DNA of 5,393 bases from Gemmatimonadales bacterium (lineage in GTDB: Bacteria > Gemmatimonadota > Gemmatimonadetes > Gemmatimonadales > GWC2-71-9), in contig JAUVRV010000234.1 of the NCBI GenBank assembly GCA_030597435.1, forward strand, positions 1 to 5,393, in the 5' to 3' direction. The position numbers and the translations under genes were made by a program. This document shows, piece by piece, positions 1 through 5,393 of the stretch (the stretch's first letter is position 1; each line of letters starts with the position of its first letter). The notes beneath the pieces are model-generated. The model had not been told where the DNA came from. It worked only from the letters and a program-made list of their open reading frames with translations, and did no database searches.

Positions 1-1129
1 GATCCGCCGCCGTCTCGACCAGTTCGCGGTACTGCTCCTCCGCTTTGCGCACTGCCCGTTCGGCACGTTTCATCGCGGTTATGTCATAATATACGATGAA
101 CCTGACACCATCAGCCACGCCGGCTACCTGAGCGGCCGACATGCGTACCGTAAGCCACGTACGGTCTTTGCGCTGACGCTCCAACTCATTCACCACGACG
201 TCTTCTTCGGTGACCATTGCCTCTGGTGCAATCACAGTCTCACCGGAGGCCTCGGTGCCAAAGATGTAGTTGATATCAGCCCCCACTACCTCATCGGGCT
301 CATATCCGAACAGCGACACGAACGCCGGGTACACCCCGAGAATCTTGCCGTGTTTATCGAGAGTCAGGATCGCGTTCGGGGCGCTCGTGAGTAGGGCGTC
401 GAGGAAACTCCGCTCCCGCGAACTCTCCTCCTGGCTCAACTCCAGCCGCTTCATCGTACGGAGGTGTGTCACCAAATCGACGTACGAGCGCTGGAACAGT
501 CGCACCATGACGAGAACAAACAGAGCAATAGAAGCAACCGCGGTCATGTGGGAGCGATCCTGCCCATTGATCAGAACCGCTACGGCCAGAGGCACAGCCA
601 GAGTTCCCAAGAATCCATAGAAGCTCACCGGATCAGCCGCCAGAAGGCTCATGGCCCCAGCAGTGAGCCCCGCGAATATCACCATGAGTACTGCTAGATC
701 CTGGAATGGAATGTGGGGAGCAAACAGCAGCGCACCGGCAGCCCAAACCAGACCAGAAGCCACCATCCCGCGCCGCATGTTCGTGAACACCGCTGCCGCG
801 TCCGGTTCCGTTCGCGTGAGGCGGATCCGGCTCCACGAACGGAGTGCTGTGACCACGGCAACGACCCCAATCCAACCCAGGAGAGTCTGCTGCGGCACTA
901 GGGGCCACACGAGAAGCGCTATGATCGCGGCCAGCACCACGTGCCCGATCTCGGCTGTGGATCCCCGCCGCATCAGTCGCTGTGCCAGCAGTGTGCGCAG
1001 CTCGGATTCCACCCGCTCGTAGGCAGCGGCCTCCCTAATCACCTCGTCCGGCATCCGTCCGATGGACGACGGACGAGGCTGGCTCGAGCCTACCTCACGA
1101 TTGCGCCTTTCCGCGTCGGAACGACTCAT
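1..1129 (-). CDS. Membrane-anchored PAS-domain sensor protein, N-terminal part (gene runs off the left edge)
   Basis: An open frame runs from an ATG at 1129 down to base 1 without a stop, giving 376 residues of a longer protein. After a polar N-terminus of about 60 residues there are roughly six hydrophobic segments (about 62-79, 82-97, 121-137, 145-165, 168-187, 196-213). This multi-helix module is often found in front of sensor kinases and diguanylate cyclases. A charged linker leads to a PAS domain at about 240-355, with typical stretches SAPNAILTLDKHGKILG, FGYEPDEVVG and the closing VYYDITAMKRAE. The sequence then begins AEEQYRELVETAAD, the usual opening of a second PAS domain. The output domain (histidine kinase, GGDEF or EAL) lies outside the window, so the class of signalling protein is unknown. 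No strong ribosome binding site precedes the ATG; a TTG at 1153 in the same frame is an alternative start. It is divergent from the DUF411 gene, and nothing in the sequence links their functions. Confidence 0.82.
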   Translation of the reverse strand, partial: MSRSDAERRNREVGSSQPRPSSIGRMPDEVIREAAAYERVESELRTLLAQRLMRRGSTAEIGHVVLAAIIALLVWPLVPQQTLLGWIGVVAVVTALRSWSRIRLTRTEPDAAAVFTNMRRGMVASGLVWAAGALLFAPHIPFQDLAVLMVIFAGLTAGAMSLLAADPVSFYGFLGTLAVPLAVAVLINGQDRSHMTAVASIALFVLVMVRLFQRSYVDLVTHLRTMKRLELSQEESSRERSFLDALLTSAPNAILTLDKHGKILGVYPAFVSLFGYEPDEVVGADINYIFGTEASGETVIAPEAMVTEEDVVVNELERQRKDRTWLTVRMSAAQVAGVADGVRFIVYYDITAMKRAERAVRKAEEQYRELVETAAD

Positions 1130-1235
1130 ACCCAATTGCGTGCTTCGGTCCAAGGAATAGGGAATAACAAGCCAATATAGGGCTTTCCGATTCCAGACGC
1201 TCTCCGCGCCAGCCGATGTGGTCGGTCTTAACTCA

Positions 1236-1279
1236 TTACCCCTCACTGGCTTATGCATCGCGGAGTCGATGAGGGGTAA
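1236..1279. repeat. Perfect 10-bp inverted repeat, possible operator or leader hairpin
   Basis: TTACCCCTCA at 1236-1245 is matched by its exact reverse complement TGAGGGGTAA at 1270-1279, with a 24-bp spacer. The arm centres are 34 bp apart, about three helical turns, which would suit a dimeric or looping regulator. A second short hairpin, CATCG (1256-1260) with CGATG (1267-1271), sits in the spacer and shares two bases with the right arm, so the two folds would compete in RNA. A 7-bp direct repeat, TAACTCA, occurs at 1229-1235 and 1277-1283. No T-run follows either arm, so this is not a normal terminator. It lies about 87 bp upstream of the DUF411 start. The regulator is unknown. Confidence 0.5.
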
Positions 1280-1352
1280 CTCAGCCAGATGTGGCAGCGA
1301 GTACATCCGACTACATTCCTCCGACTACGGACCAAACAGAACCACACAGCAC

Positions 1353-1357
1353 TGGAG
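1353..1357 (+). promoter_or_regulatory. Ribosome binding site that fixes the DUF411 start
   Basis: GGAGA lies 8 bases before the ATG at 1366. It favours that start over the in-frame ATG at 1291, which would put 25 polar residues in front of an otherwise normal signal peptide. Confidence 0.75.
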
Positions 1358-1365
1358 ACAATTCA

Positions 1366-1836
1366 ATGGCTAAGATCCGGCTGGGGACCAAGCTGGCGGT
1401 GGCTAGCGCGACGGTTGCGGTTGCCGCAACGATCGCGATTTCGTTAGCCCCGCGAGCCAACGCAGAGGCACCCGCAGTCCTGATTTACACCACACCTACC
1501 TGAGGCTGCTGCGGCGCATGGGCCGAGCACTTGCGTGACAAGGGCTTCACAGTGAAAACCGAATACGTGGCAGATCTGACCGCGACCAAGATCAACCATG
1601 GGGTGACACCTGACCTCGCCGGCTGTCACACGGCAGTGGTCGAGGGGTATGTAATCGAGGGGCACGTGCCCGCCAGAGAGATCTATCGCCTGCTCGAGGA
1701 GAGACCCGCTATAGTGGGCCTCTCAGTTCCCGGAATGCCTGTTGGCTCACCGGGCATGGAGGGTACACCGGTGGAACATTACCAGGTGTTGACCTTCGAC
1801 CGTAACGGCCGCAGGGAGGTCTACGCCAGCTACTGA
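1366..1836 (+). CDS. Secreted DUF411/CopG-like protein with in-frame TGA at the CxCC motif: candidate selenoprotein
   Basis: Read through the TGA at 1501-1503, the frame gives a complete 156-residue protein. Residues 1-33 are a signal peptide (basic MAKIRLGTK, hydrophobic core, likely cleavage after ANA), so the product should act outside the cytoplasm. The mature part matches DUF411 (COG3019), the thioredoxin-fold family that includes copper-resistance protein CopG. Visible family blocks are IYTTPT-x-GCCGAWAEHL, GCHTAVVEGYVIEGHVP (Cys87, His88, His100) and GLSVPGMPVGSPGME (Met124, Met131). The family normally has Cys-Gly-Cys-Cys after SPT; here the first Cys codon is TGA at residue 46, giving U46-G47-C48-C49. 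The 110 codons after TGA keep the frame and all conserved blocks, and end at a second TGA followed by a terminator, which argues against an old pseudogene. The sequence shows the TGA position and family match; selenocysteine is inferred. A recent nonsense mutation or sequencing error (TGC or TGT to TGA) remains possible. Confidence 0.82.
1501..1503 (+). other. In-frame TGA, proposed selenocysteine codon (Sec46)
   Basis: This TGA replaces exactly the first cysteine of the DUF411 CxCC motif, between TTPT and GCCGAW. TGA is also the ordinary stop of four genes in this window, including this one at 1834-1836. Genome-wide reassignment of TGA is therefore unlikely, and a site-specific recoding signal would be needed. 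Confidence 0.7.
1507..1546 (+). promoter_or_regulatory. Candidate bacterial SECIS: two alternative hairpins just after the TGA
   Basis: Two overlapping, mutually exclusive hairpins lie in the coding sequence after the TGA. Hairpin A (1507-1529) pairs TGCT with AGCA and CGGC with GCCG, has one bulged G at 1511 and a GCATGG loop; its loop begins only 12 bases after the TGA. Hairpin B (1526-1546) pairs AGC with GCT and CTTG with CAAG across one A/G mismatch, with a CGTGA loop that begins 30 bases after the TGA. Bacterial SECIS elements, as known from E. coli formate dehydrogenase, are hairpins close behind the UGA with a G, usually GU, early in the loop. Hairpin B fits the distance and the GU; hairpin A has the stronger stem and a bulge but sits close. 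I cannot compute folding energies here. Confidence 0.5.
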
Positions 1837-1847
1837 GGAGTTTTCGG

Positions 1848-1879
1848 CCCCGGGCTGAGGGCCCGGGGTTAGGGTTTTC
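1848..1879 (+). terminator. Rho-independent terminator after the DUF411 gene
   Basis: A perfect 8-bp GC stem, CCCCGGGC (1848-1855) and GCCCGGGG (1861-1868) around a 5-base loop, starts 11 bases after the stop at 1836. It is followed by TTAGGGTTTT, an interrupted T-rich tail. It separates this gene from the convergent hydrolase gene and suggests that the DUF411 gene is transcribed alone. The minus-strand side lacks a comparable T-run right after the stem, so it serves mainly the rightward transcript. Confidence 0.75.
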
Positions 1880-2758
1880 TCATATCTCTCTGATGATCGG
1901 CCGTGTGAGACAGGTTGGTCCACCGGCTCCCTTGCGGCTGATCTCGTTGCCTTCGATCTCGCACACCTCTGCGCCTGCTCCCTCCAGTCTGGCTCGAGTG
2001 ACAGGATTGCCACTCAGCATCATGCACTTGCGGGGCGCGACAGCCAACACGTTGCAGCCCATGGTGTCAAACTCCTGGTCGGGAACCTCTACGAGCTGGA
2101 ATCCGCGCGTCTTTAGCGCATCGTTGAAGACCCGCGGCAAGAGCGGTGCGTAGACCAGAGCCAAGTCGCGGTCGATCGGGCTCAAGATCGACATCAGGTG
2201 AAACACATCTCCGGGGACCTCCAGATCTGGCAGCGCCACAACGATGATTGCATCCACACAATCACCCAGCAACGTCCTTAGCTGATCGATCCCTGCTTCG
2301 TTGGTCCGCTTACCGCTGCCAACTGCGAGGCAACCTGTGTCCAACCACGCCACATCCCCACCTTCCACCTTGCCGGGTTCGACAATGCTGCCAAGAATAG
2401 GCATACCCAGCCTCTCGAACACGATCCCTTGTGCCGCCGGTTCCTCACGTCTCTGTTCCTTGCCCATGTTGCACAGGATCACGCCCTTATCACACACGAT
2501 GGAGGCGTCACGCACATAGATCGAATCCAACCCGGTGCTTTCAACCGGAGGCATGAACTCTCGCTCGATGTCCAACGCCTCTAGACGAGCAATGAGATTG
2601 TCATACTCGATCACGGCGCGCCGGTAATCTGGCTGTCCCAGATAGTCGAGCCCGCGCCACTGTTTGGCGATCGAGGAGACACTAGCGAACGCATCTCGCG
2701 CATGCTTCAACAGTAGTCGTTTGATCGTGCCGACATCTGACTGGGCAGTGTGGGTCAC
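1880..2758 (-). CDS. Compact arginine deiminase / DDAH-family guanidino hydrolase
   Basis: The protein has 292 residues and belongs to the amidinotransferase/arginine-deiminase fold (COG1834 type). It carries the expected catalytic set: RD in YVRDAS (Asp84), EGGD (Glu132, Asp135), His187 in DVFHLMS, and Cys283 in GGPTCLTRP as nucleophile. Members attack the guanidinium carbon of arginine, methylarginines or related compounds, releasing ammonia or an amine; a cytoplasmic location is expected, as no signal peptide is seen. The C-terminal GAGGPTCLTRPI resembles arginine deiminases, but the protein is much shorter than a classical one (about 400 residues) and has Met189 where those have Asp in HxD. 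The substrate is therefore open. The GTG start at 2758 overlaps the permease stop as GTGA, and TGAGGTGG sits 4 bases upstream inside the permease gene. This indicates translational coupling and a shared job. It ends in TGA, convergent with the DUF411 gene. Confidence 0.8.
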   Translation of the reverse strand: MTHTAQSDVGTIKRLLLKHARDAFASVSSIAKQWRGLDYLGQPDYRRAVIEYDNLIARLEALDIEREFMPPVESTGLDSIYVRDASIVCDKGVILCNMGKEQRREEPAAQGIVFERLGMPILGSIVEPGKVEGGDVAWLDTGCLAVGSGKRTNEAGIDQLRTLLGDCVDAIIVVALPDLEVPGDVFHLMSILSPIDRDLALVYAPLLPRVFNDALKTRGFQLVEVPDQEFDTMGCNVLAVAPRKCMMLSGNPVTRARLEGAGAEVCEIEGNEISRKGAGGPTCLTRPIIREI

Positions 2759-4062
2759 GAATCCACCTCACTGGTAGCTGGCTCTGCACGCCACGCTATC
2801 CACACGTACACCGGGACGCCGGCAAAGAGCATCAGGATCCCCCAATCGACAATCTCACTCCCAGCACCCGCTATTGCCCACAGGGAGTAGAGGAACGCAA
2901 GCACAGCGATGACACTCGAACCGAATAGTCGTTGTCCCTTGAACCTCTCTCGCTCTCTGATAAAAATCATCAGCTCACCCATGCTGGAAAGCGTATAGGC
3001 CACCAGTGTGTGCAATGCAGCTAGCAGGATGATGAAGTTGAACTGCTCTACCAGTCCCTTCGTGTAGTTCATCCCAATCAATACCGTTACCAGCACGCTA
3101 GACATGACTATTCCCACCGTTGGTGTTCCCCTGGGCGAGATACGACCGAACGCCTTGGGAAAGAGTCCGTCCCGCGCGGCAGCGAGCGGCATCTGACCTT
3201 GCAGCAATATCCAGCCGTTGAGGGCGCCAAAACACGAGATCGCAGCACCGGCGCCAACTGCGTAGCCTGCCCAACTGCCCCACACCTCACGGGCGGCATC
3301 TGCATAGGGTGCGTTGGACGCGGCCAACCCCTCTGGCGGGATGATCCCCATCACCGCCACCGTTCCGAGCACATAAACCAGCGCAGTCACAACAGTACCG
3401 AGTATGGTTGCCCGGGGTATGGTACGCTTGGGATCGCGTATATCGTCTGCAGGAATTGTGGCGGACTCCAATCCAAGAAACGCCCACAGGGTCAACGCTA
3501 CGGTGGCAGTCACTGCCGAGAGGTTCGACCCTCCGCTCACATTGAAGGGCCTGAAATGATCCGCGTTGAAGAACAGGAGACCCAGGGTGGCAATCACGAC
3601 GAGCGGTACCAGCTTGAGGATTGTCGTTATCAGCTGTACCCAAGCGGCGTTGCGTACATCGGCGGAGTTGATCCAACTGAGCAGCCAGATCGTAGCGATC
3701 GCGACCGTCGCGGCGAGAGCCCCGTTTGTGGCCAATGCCGGGAAAAAGACAGTCAGGTAACTCACGAAAGCAACCGAGATTGCAGCGTTGCTGGTCCAGA
3801 TCGAGATCCAGTATCCCCAAGCCACCAGGAAGCCCGCGAAATCGCCGAACCCCCTGCGCGTGTATGCGTACGGGCCACCAGCCGCAGGCATGAAGCTACT
3901 GAGCCGGGCGAACACCAGTGCCAGGAGTAGCGCACCGGCCGATGTCACCAACCATCCGATAATACTGATGCCACCGTAGGCAGCGAGCGAGGCCGGCAAC
4001 AGGAACACGCCGGAGCCGATCATGTTCCCGACCACCAGCGACGTGGCCATGGGAAGACCCAT
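2755..4062 (-). CDS. APC-superfamily amino-acid permease, AdiC/PotE-like antiporter type
   Basis: The protein has 435 residues and about twelve hydrophobic segments, typical of the basic amino acid/polyamine antiporter branch of the APC family. It resembles E. coli arginine:agmatine antiporter AdiC along most of its length. Shared features are GNMIGSGVFLLPASLA (11-27, the unwound substrate-binding segment of TM1), GGPYAYTRRGFG (62-73), WNVSG-like FNVSGG (173-178), TLWAFLGLES (191-200, with the Trp and Glu of TM6), DPKRTIPRATI (210-220) and LNGWILLQGQ (281-290, matching AdiC's Trp293 region). A role in exchange or uptake of arginine or a related cationic compound is inferred; the exact substrate cannot be read. 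It is the first gene of a two-gene operon with the hydrolase. The ATG at 4062 starts very close to TM1 and lacks a ribosome binding site. The frame is open up to a stop at 4111-4113, and a CTG at 4095 lies 9 bases after GGAG, so an 11-residue longer form is possible. Confidence 0.88.
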   Translation of the reverse strand: MGLPMATSLVVGNMIGSGVFLLPASLAAYGGISIIGWLVTSAGALLLALVFARLSSFMPAAGGPYAYTRRGFGDFAGFLVAWGYWISIWTSNAAISVAFVSYLTVFFPALATNGALAATVAIATIWLLSWINSADVRNAAWVQLITTILKLVPLVVIATLGLLFFNADHFRPFNVSGGSNLSAVTATVALTLWAFLGLESATIPADDIRDPKRTIPRATILGTVVTALVYVLGTVAVMGIIPPEGLAASNAPYADAAREVWGSWAGYAVGAGAAISCFGALNGWILLQGQMPLAAARDGLFPKAFGRISPRGTPTVGIVMSSVLVTVLIGMNYTKGLVEQFNFIILLAALHTLVAYTLSSMGELMIFIRERERFKGQRLFGSSVIAVLAFLYSLWAIAGAGSEIVDWGILMLFAGVPVYVWIAWRAEPATSEVDS

Positions 4063-4278
4063 GGCTTTACGAGTATTGGATGGGCGTGCGGTCAGGTCAG
4101 AAATCTCCGGTCAGGCGGTAGACAATCGGCTGTTGGCTGTCAGGTCTCAAGTGTCGGCTGATAGAAGGAACCAAACCCCATGGTCACACGTTCATTCAAA
4201 CGAGCGCCGGTTTAATCTGGAGCAAGAGTGCAATTCGTCAAGCGGAGCGGTCGCGCAATACTCAGAGGATGTGTCGGT
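4063..4278. promoter_or_regulatory. Divergent intergenic region between the permease operon and the metalloprotease gene
   Basis: This 216-bp stretch separates two outward-reading genes and should hold both promoters. I see no convincing paired -35/-10 boxes. TTTAAT at 4211-4216 could be a -10 element for the rightward gene. The 8-mer GTCAGGTC occurs twice (4091-4098, 4139-4146), with a third GTCAGG at 4110-4115. These could be repeated regulator sites for the permease operon or chance. The first copies may be coding if the permease starts upstream of 4062. Confidence 0.35.
4264..4269 (+). promoter_or_regulatory. Ribosome binding site that fixes the metalloprotease start
   Basis: AGAGGA lies 9 bases before the ATG at 4279. 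Together with the lipoprotein signal that begins at that ATG, it favours this start over the in-frame upstream ATG at 4228. Confidence 0.65.
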
Positions 4279-4965
4279 ATGAACTTTCGAACCCTAAAGC
4301 ACGGGTGGACATTGCTGGTGACATCCGCATTGGTCGCATCATGCAATAGCGACGGGCCAACTGATGGTGATTTCGACTCCACGATATTGCGGATGCGCGT
4401 TCACTTGCTACAGTCGGATTTCTCTCCACTCAATACAACGCTCACTGAGAACGAGGTGAGAACGATCATAACTGGTGTCAACGATATATGGCAGCAGGCC
4501 GGAGTCTCATGGGAAATCGAGTCGATCGTCAGCGACGACGCGTTGAACGCAGCTGTCTACGAGAGCATCCTACTGCGTGATCTCCCGGCCACCGGTCCCC
4601 GCATTGCATCAATACTCCCGACTGCCAGTATCTCCGAGGGCCGCTGGGACGTGTTCTACTTGATGGATCTTGGAGGCATTGCCGGCGGTGTGTATCTAGC
4701 ACCCCTTACCTCCGTGGTAGTAGCTGAGCTGGATCCCAACGGTCAGCGCGATCTGATGGGTTCGGTTGCTCGCATCCTGGCCCACGAGTTGGGTCATTCA
4801 CTTGGCTTGCAACATGTACCCTGCGCACCCGCAGGCAACCTCATGGCTCCAGGTTGCCAGGCGGGGGACCGCACGCGACTGACATCGGGTCAGATCGATG
4901 TCGCGCTGAGTCAAGCCGCCACAGGACGGCCGACAGTGTTCTCAGAGGTGTCGGCCTTCAACTAG
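4279..4965 (+). CDS. Lipoprotein zinc metalloprotease of the metzincin (matrixin-like) type
   Basis: The protein has 228 residues from the ATG at 4279. Residues 1-22 form a lipoprotein signal: basic start, hydrophobic LLVTSALVAS and lipobox V-A-S-C with Cys22 as the lipidated residue, followed by a flexible NSDGPTDGD stretch. This predicts membrane anchoring with the enzyme facing outward. The zinc site is HELGHSLGLQH, the full HExxHxxGxxH signature, with His169, Glu170, His173 and His179. NLMAPGC follows and supplies the metzincin Met-turn (Met189). Cys182 and Cys193 flank the Met-turn and could form a disulfide. The segment before the zinc site (about 35-80) shows a regular pattern, with VHLLQSDFSPLN and INDIWQQAGVSWEI-like sequence (VNDIWQQAGVSWEI), common in small secreted metzincins of this kind. 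The catalytic residues look complete. The target is unknown, and no inhibitor or partner gene is adjacent. It is divergent from the permease operon and convergent with the deaminase. Confidence 0.83.
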   Translation: MNFRTLKHGWTLLVTSALVASCNSDGPTDGDFDSTILRMRVHLLQSDFSPLNTTLTENEVRTIITGVNDIWQQAGVSWEIESIVSDDALNAAVYESILLRDLPATGPRIASILPTASISEGRWDVFYLMDLGGIAGGVYLAPLTSVVVAELDPNGQRDLMGSVARILAHELGHSLGLQHVPCAPAGNLMAPGCQAGDRTRLTSGQIDVALSQAATGRPTVFSEVSAFN

Positions 4966-5003
4966 CTGCCGTTCGTACTCGGCCCTCAAGGTGGCCAGCG
5001 TGA

Positions 5004-5393
5004 TCAGGCAATCATGTAGCTGTCCAACTCAGCGACCAGGCTCGCCTTTTCGGAATCGCTCAGGAAGGTAGCTTCGAACGAGTTCCTGACCGAACGGTAG
5101 ACCTCCTCCCTACTCAACTGCAGCCCTTCCTGGGTCGCCAGGAAGTTCTCGTTCATATAACCGCCGAAGTAAGCCGGATCGTCCGAGTTGATCGTCACAC
5201 ACAGGCCAAGGTCTAGCAGCTGCTTGAAATTGTGATTGGCCATCGCGTCGAACACACACAGCTTCACATTCGAGAGCGGACAAACGGTCAACGGGACTTG
5301 CTCCTCCTTCAATCGTTCCACCAGCTTTCCGTCCTCGATGCAGCGCACCCCGTGGTCGATCCGCTCGACCTTCAGGAGATCGAGTGCCTGCCA
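5004..5393 (-). CDS. Adenine/adenosine deaminase, C-terminal part (gene runs off the right edge)
   Basis: The last 129 residues and the TGA stop (5004-5006) of a metal-dependent purine deaminase (COG1816) lie in the window; the start is beyond the right edge. Visible signatures are RIDHGVRCIED (the HG motif of the active site), LTVCPLSNVKL and VTINSDDPAYFGGY, where the first Asp of SDDP is the conserved zinc-binding/catalytic region. The NSDDPAYFGGYMNENF wording is more like the adenine deaminase subgroup (yeast Aah1 and bacterial relatives, adenine to hypoxanthine plus ammonia) than E. coli adenosine deaminase, which has a different sequence after DDP. The N-terminal HxH zinc ligands cannot be seen. 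The enzyme is expected to be cytoplasmic and to work in purine salvage. The 38 bp between it and the convergent protease gene hold only a weak 4-bp hairpin. Confidence 0.87.
   Translation of the reverse strand, partial: WQALDLLKVERIDHGVRCIEDGKLVERLKEEQVPLTVCPLSNVKLCVFDAMANHNFKQLLDLGLCVTINSDDPAYFGGYMNENFLATQEGLQLSREEVYRSVRNSFEATFLSDSEKASLVAELDSYMIA

Larger units (their letters stand above)
1130..1365. promoter_or_regulatory. Divergent intergenic region between the sensor and the DUF411 selenoprotein candidate
   Basis: This 236-bp stretch holds no gene that I can support. Both flanking genes read outward from it, so promoters for both should lie here. A TATATT on the minus strand (1174-1179) resembles a -10 box for the sensor gene, but no convincing -35 box sits at the right distance. 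TACATT at 1312-1317 is an equally weak -10 candidate for the rightward gene. The most distinct element is the inverted repeat at 1236-1279, listed separately. Confidence 0.5.

Noticed and set aside
270..1180. Several plus-strand open frames opposite the sensor gene
   Set aside because: They are antisense to clear PAS and membrane-domain coding sequence and show no family features.
1291..1365. Upstream in-frame ATG at 1291 as start of the DUF411 gene
   Set aside because: It would place 25 polar residues before a normal signal peptide, and the GGAGA at 1353-1357 is correctly spaced for the ATG at 1366.
1366..1503. A short secreted peptide ending at the TGA 1501-1503
   Set aside because: It would be only a signal peptide plus a dozen residues, and the conserved DUF411 sequence continues in the same frame past the TGA.
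1501..1503. Genome-wide reassignment of TGA to Trp or Gly
   Set aside because: TGA ends four genes in this window, and the position is a conserved Cys in the family, not Trp or Gly.
1531..1836. A separate gene starting at TTG 1531, after the TGA
   Set aside because: It has no ribosome binding site and would lack the GCC motif and first strand of the DUF411 fold; it is better explained as the continuation of the frame through the TGA.
3199..3930. A 243-codon open frame on the plus strand
   Set aside because: It lies entirely inside the permease gene on the other strand; its composition is low in hydrophobic residues with no recognisable domain, as expected of a shadow frame.
4981..4996. GGCC/GGCC hairpin between the convergent protease and deaminase genes as a terminator
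   Set aside because: The stem is only 4 bp with an 8-base loop and no T-run on either strand.

Overview
The window comes from a bacterium of moderate GC content. It holds six protein genes and no RNA genes, insertion sequences or CRISPR arrays. The standard genetic code fits: four genes end in TGA and one in TAG. One gene has a cleavable signal peptide and another a lipobox, so both products are exported. Sequence alone does not place the organism securely. An uncultured environmental lineage such as Gemmatimonadota is a low-confidence guess, based only on the style of the lipoprotein metalloprotease.

Layout from left to right. (1) 1-1129, minus strand: the N-terminal 376 residues of a membrane-bound PAS sensor whose output domain lies beyond the left edge. 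(2) 1130-1365: a divergent regulatory region with a 10-bp inverted repeat. (3) 1366-1836, plus strand: a secreted DUF411 (CopG-like, thioredoxin-fold copper-associated) protein. Its family CxCC motif is encoded TGA-GGC-TGC-TGC, so the first redox/metal cysteine is an in-frame TGA. The reading frame stays open and family-like for 110 codons after it, and hairpins lie just downstream. The best reading is a selenoprotein (U-G-C-C) that appears to have no established description. A strong terminator follows. (4) 4062-1880, minus strand: a two-gene operon with a GTGA overlap, made of an AdiC-type amino-acid permease and a compact arginine-deiminase/DDAH-fold hydrolase. (5) 4279-4965, plus strand: a small lipoprotein metzincin protease. 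(6) 5393-5004, minus strand: the C-terminal part of an adenine/adenosine deaminase.

The permease and hydrolase probably form one physiological unit that takes up, and hydrolyses, a guanidino compound such as arginine or a derivative. The DUF411 gene stands alone, with its own upstream dyad and its own terminator. No selenocysteine machinery (selA, selB, selC, selD) is in the window, so the selenoprotein call rests on the exact Cys position of the TGA, the intact downstream frame and the hairpins. A simple Cys-to-stop mutation or a sequencing error is the main rival explanation.
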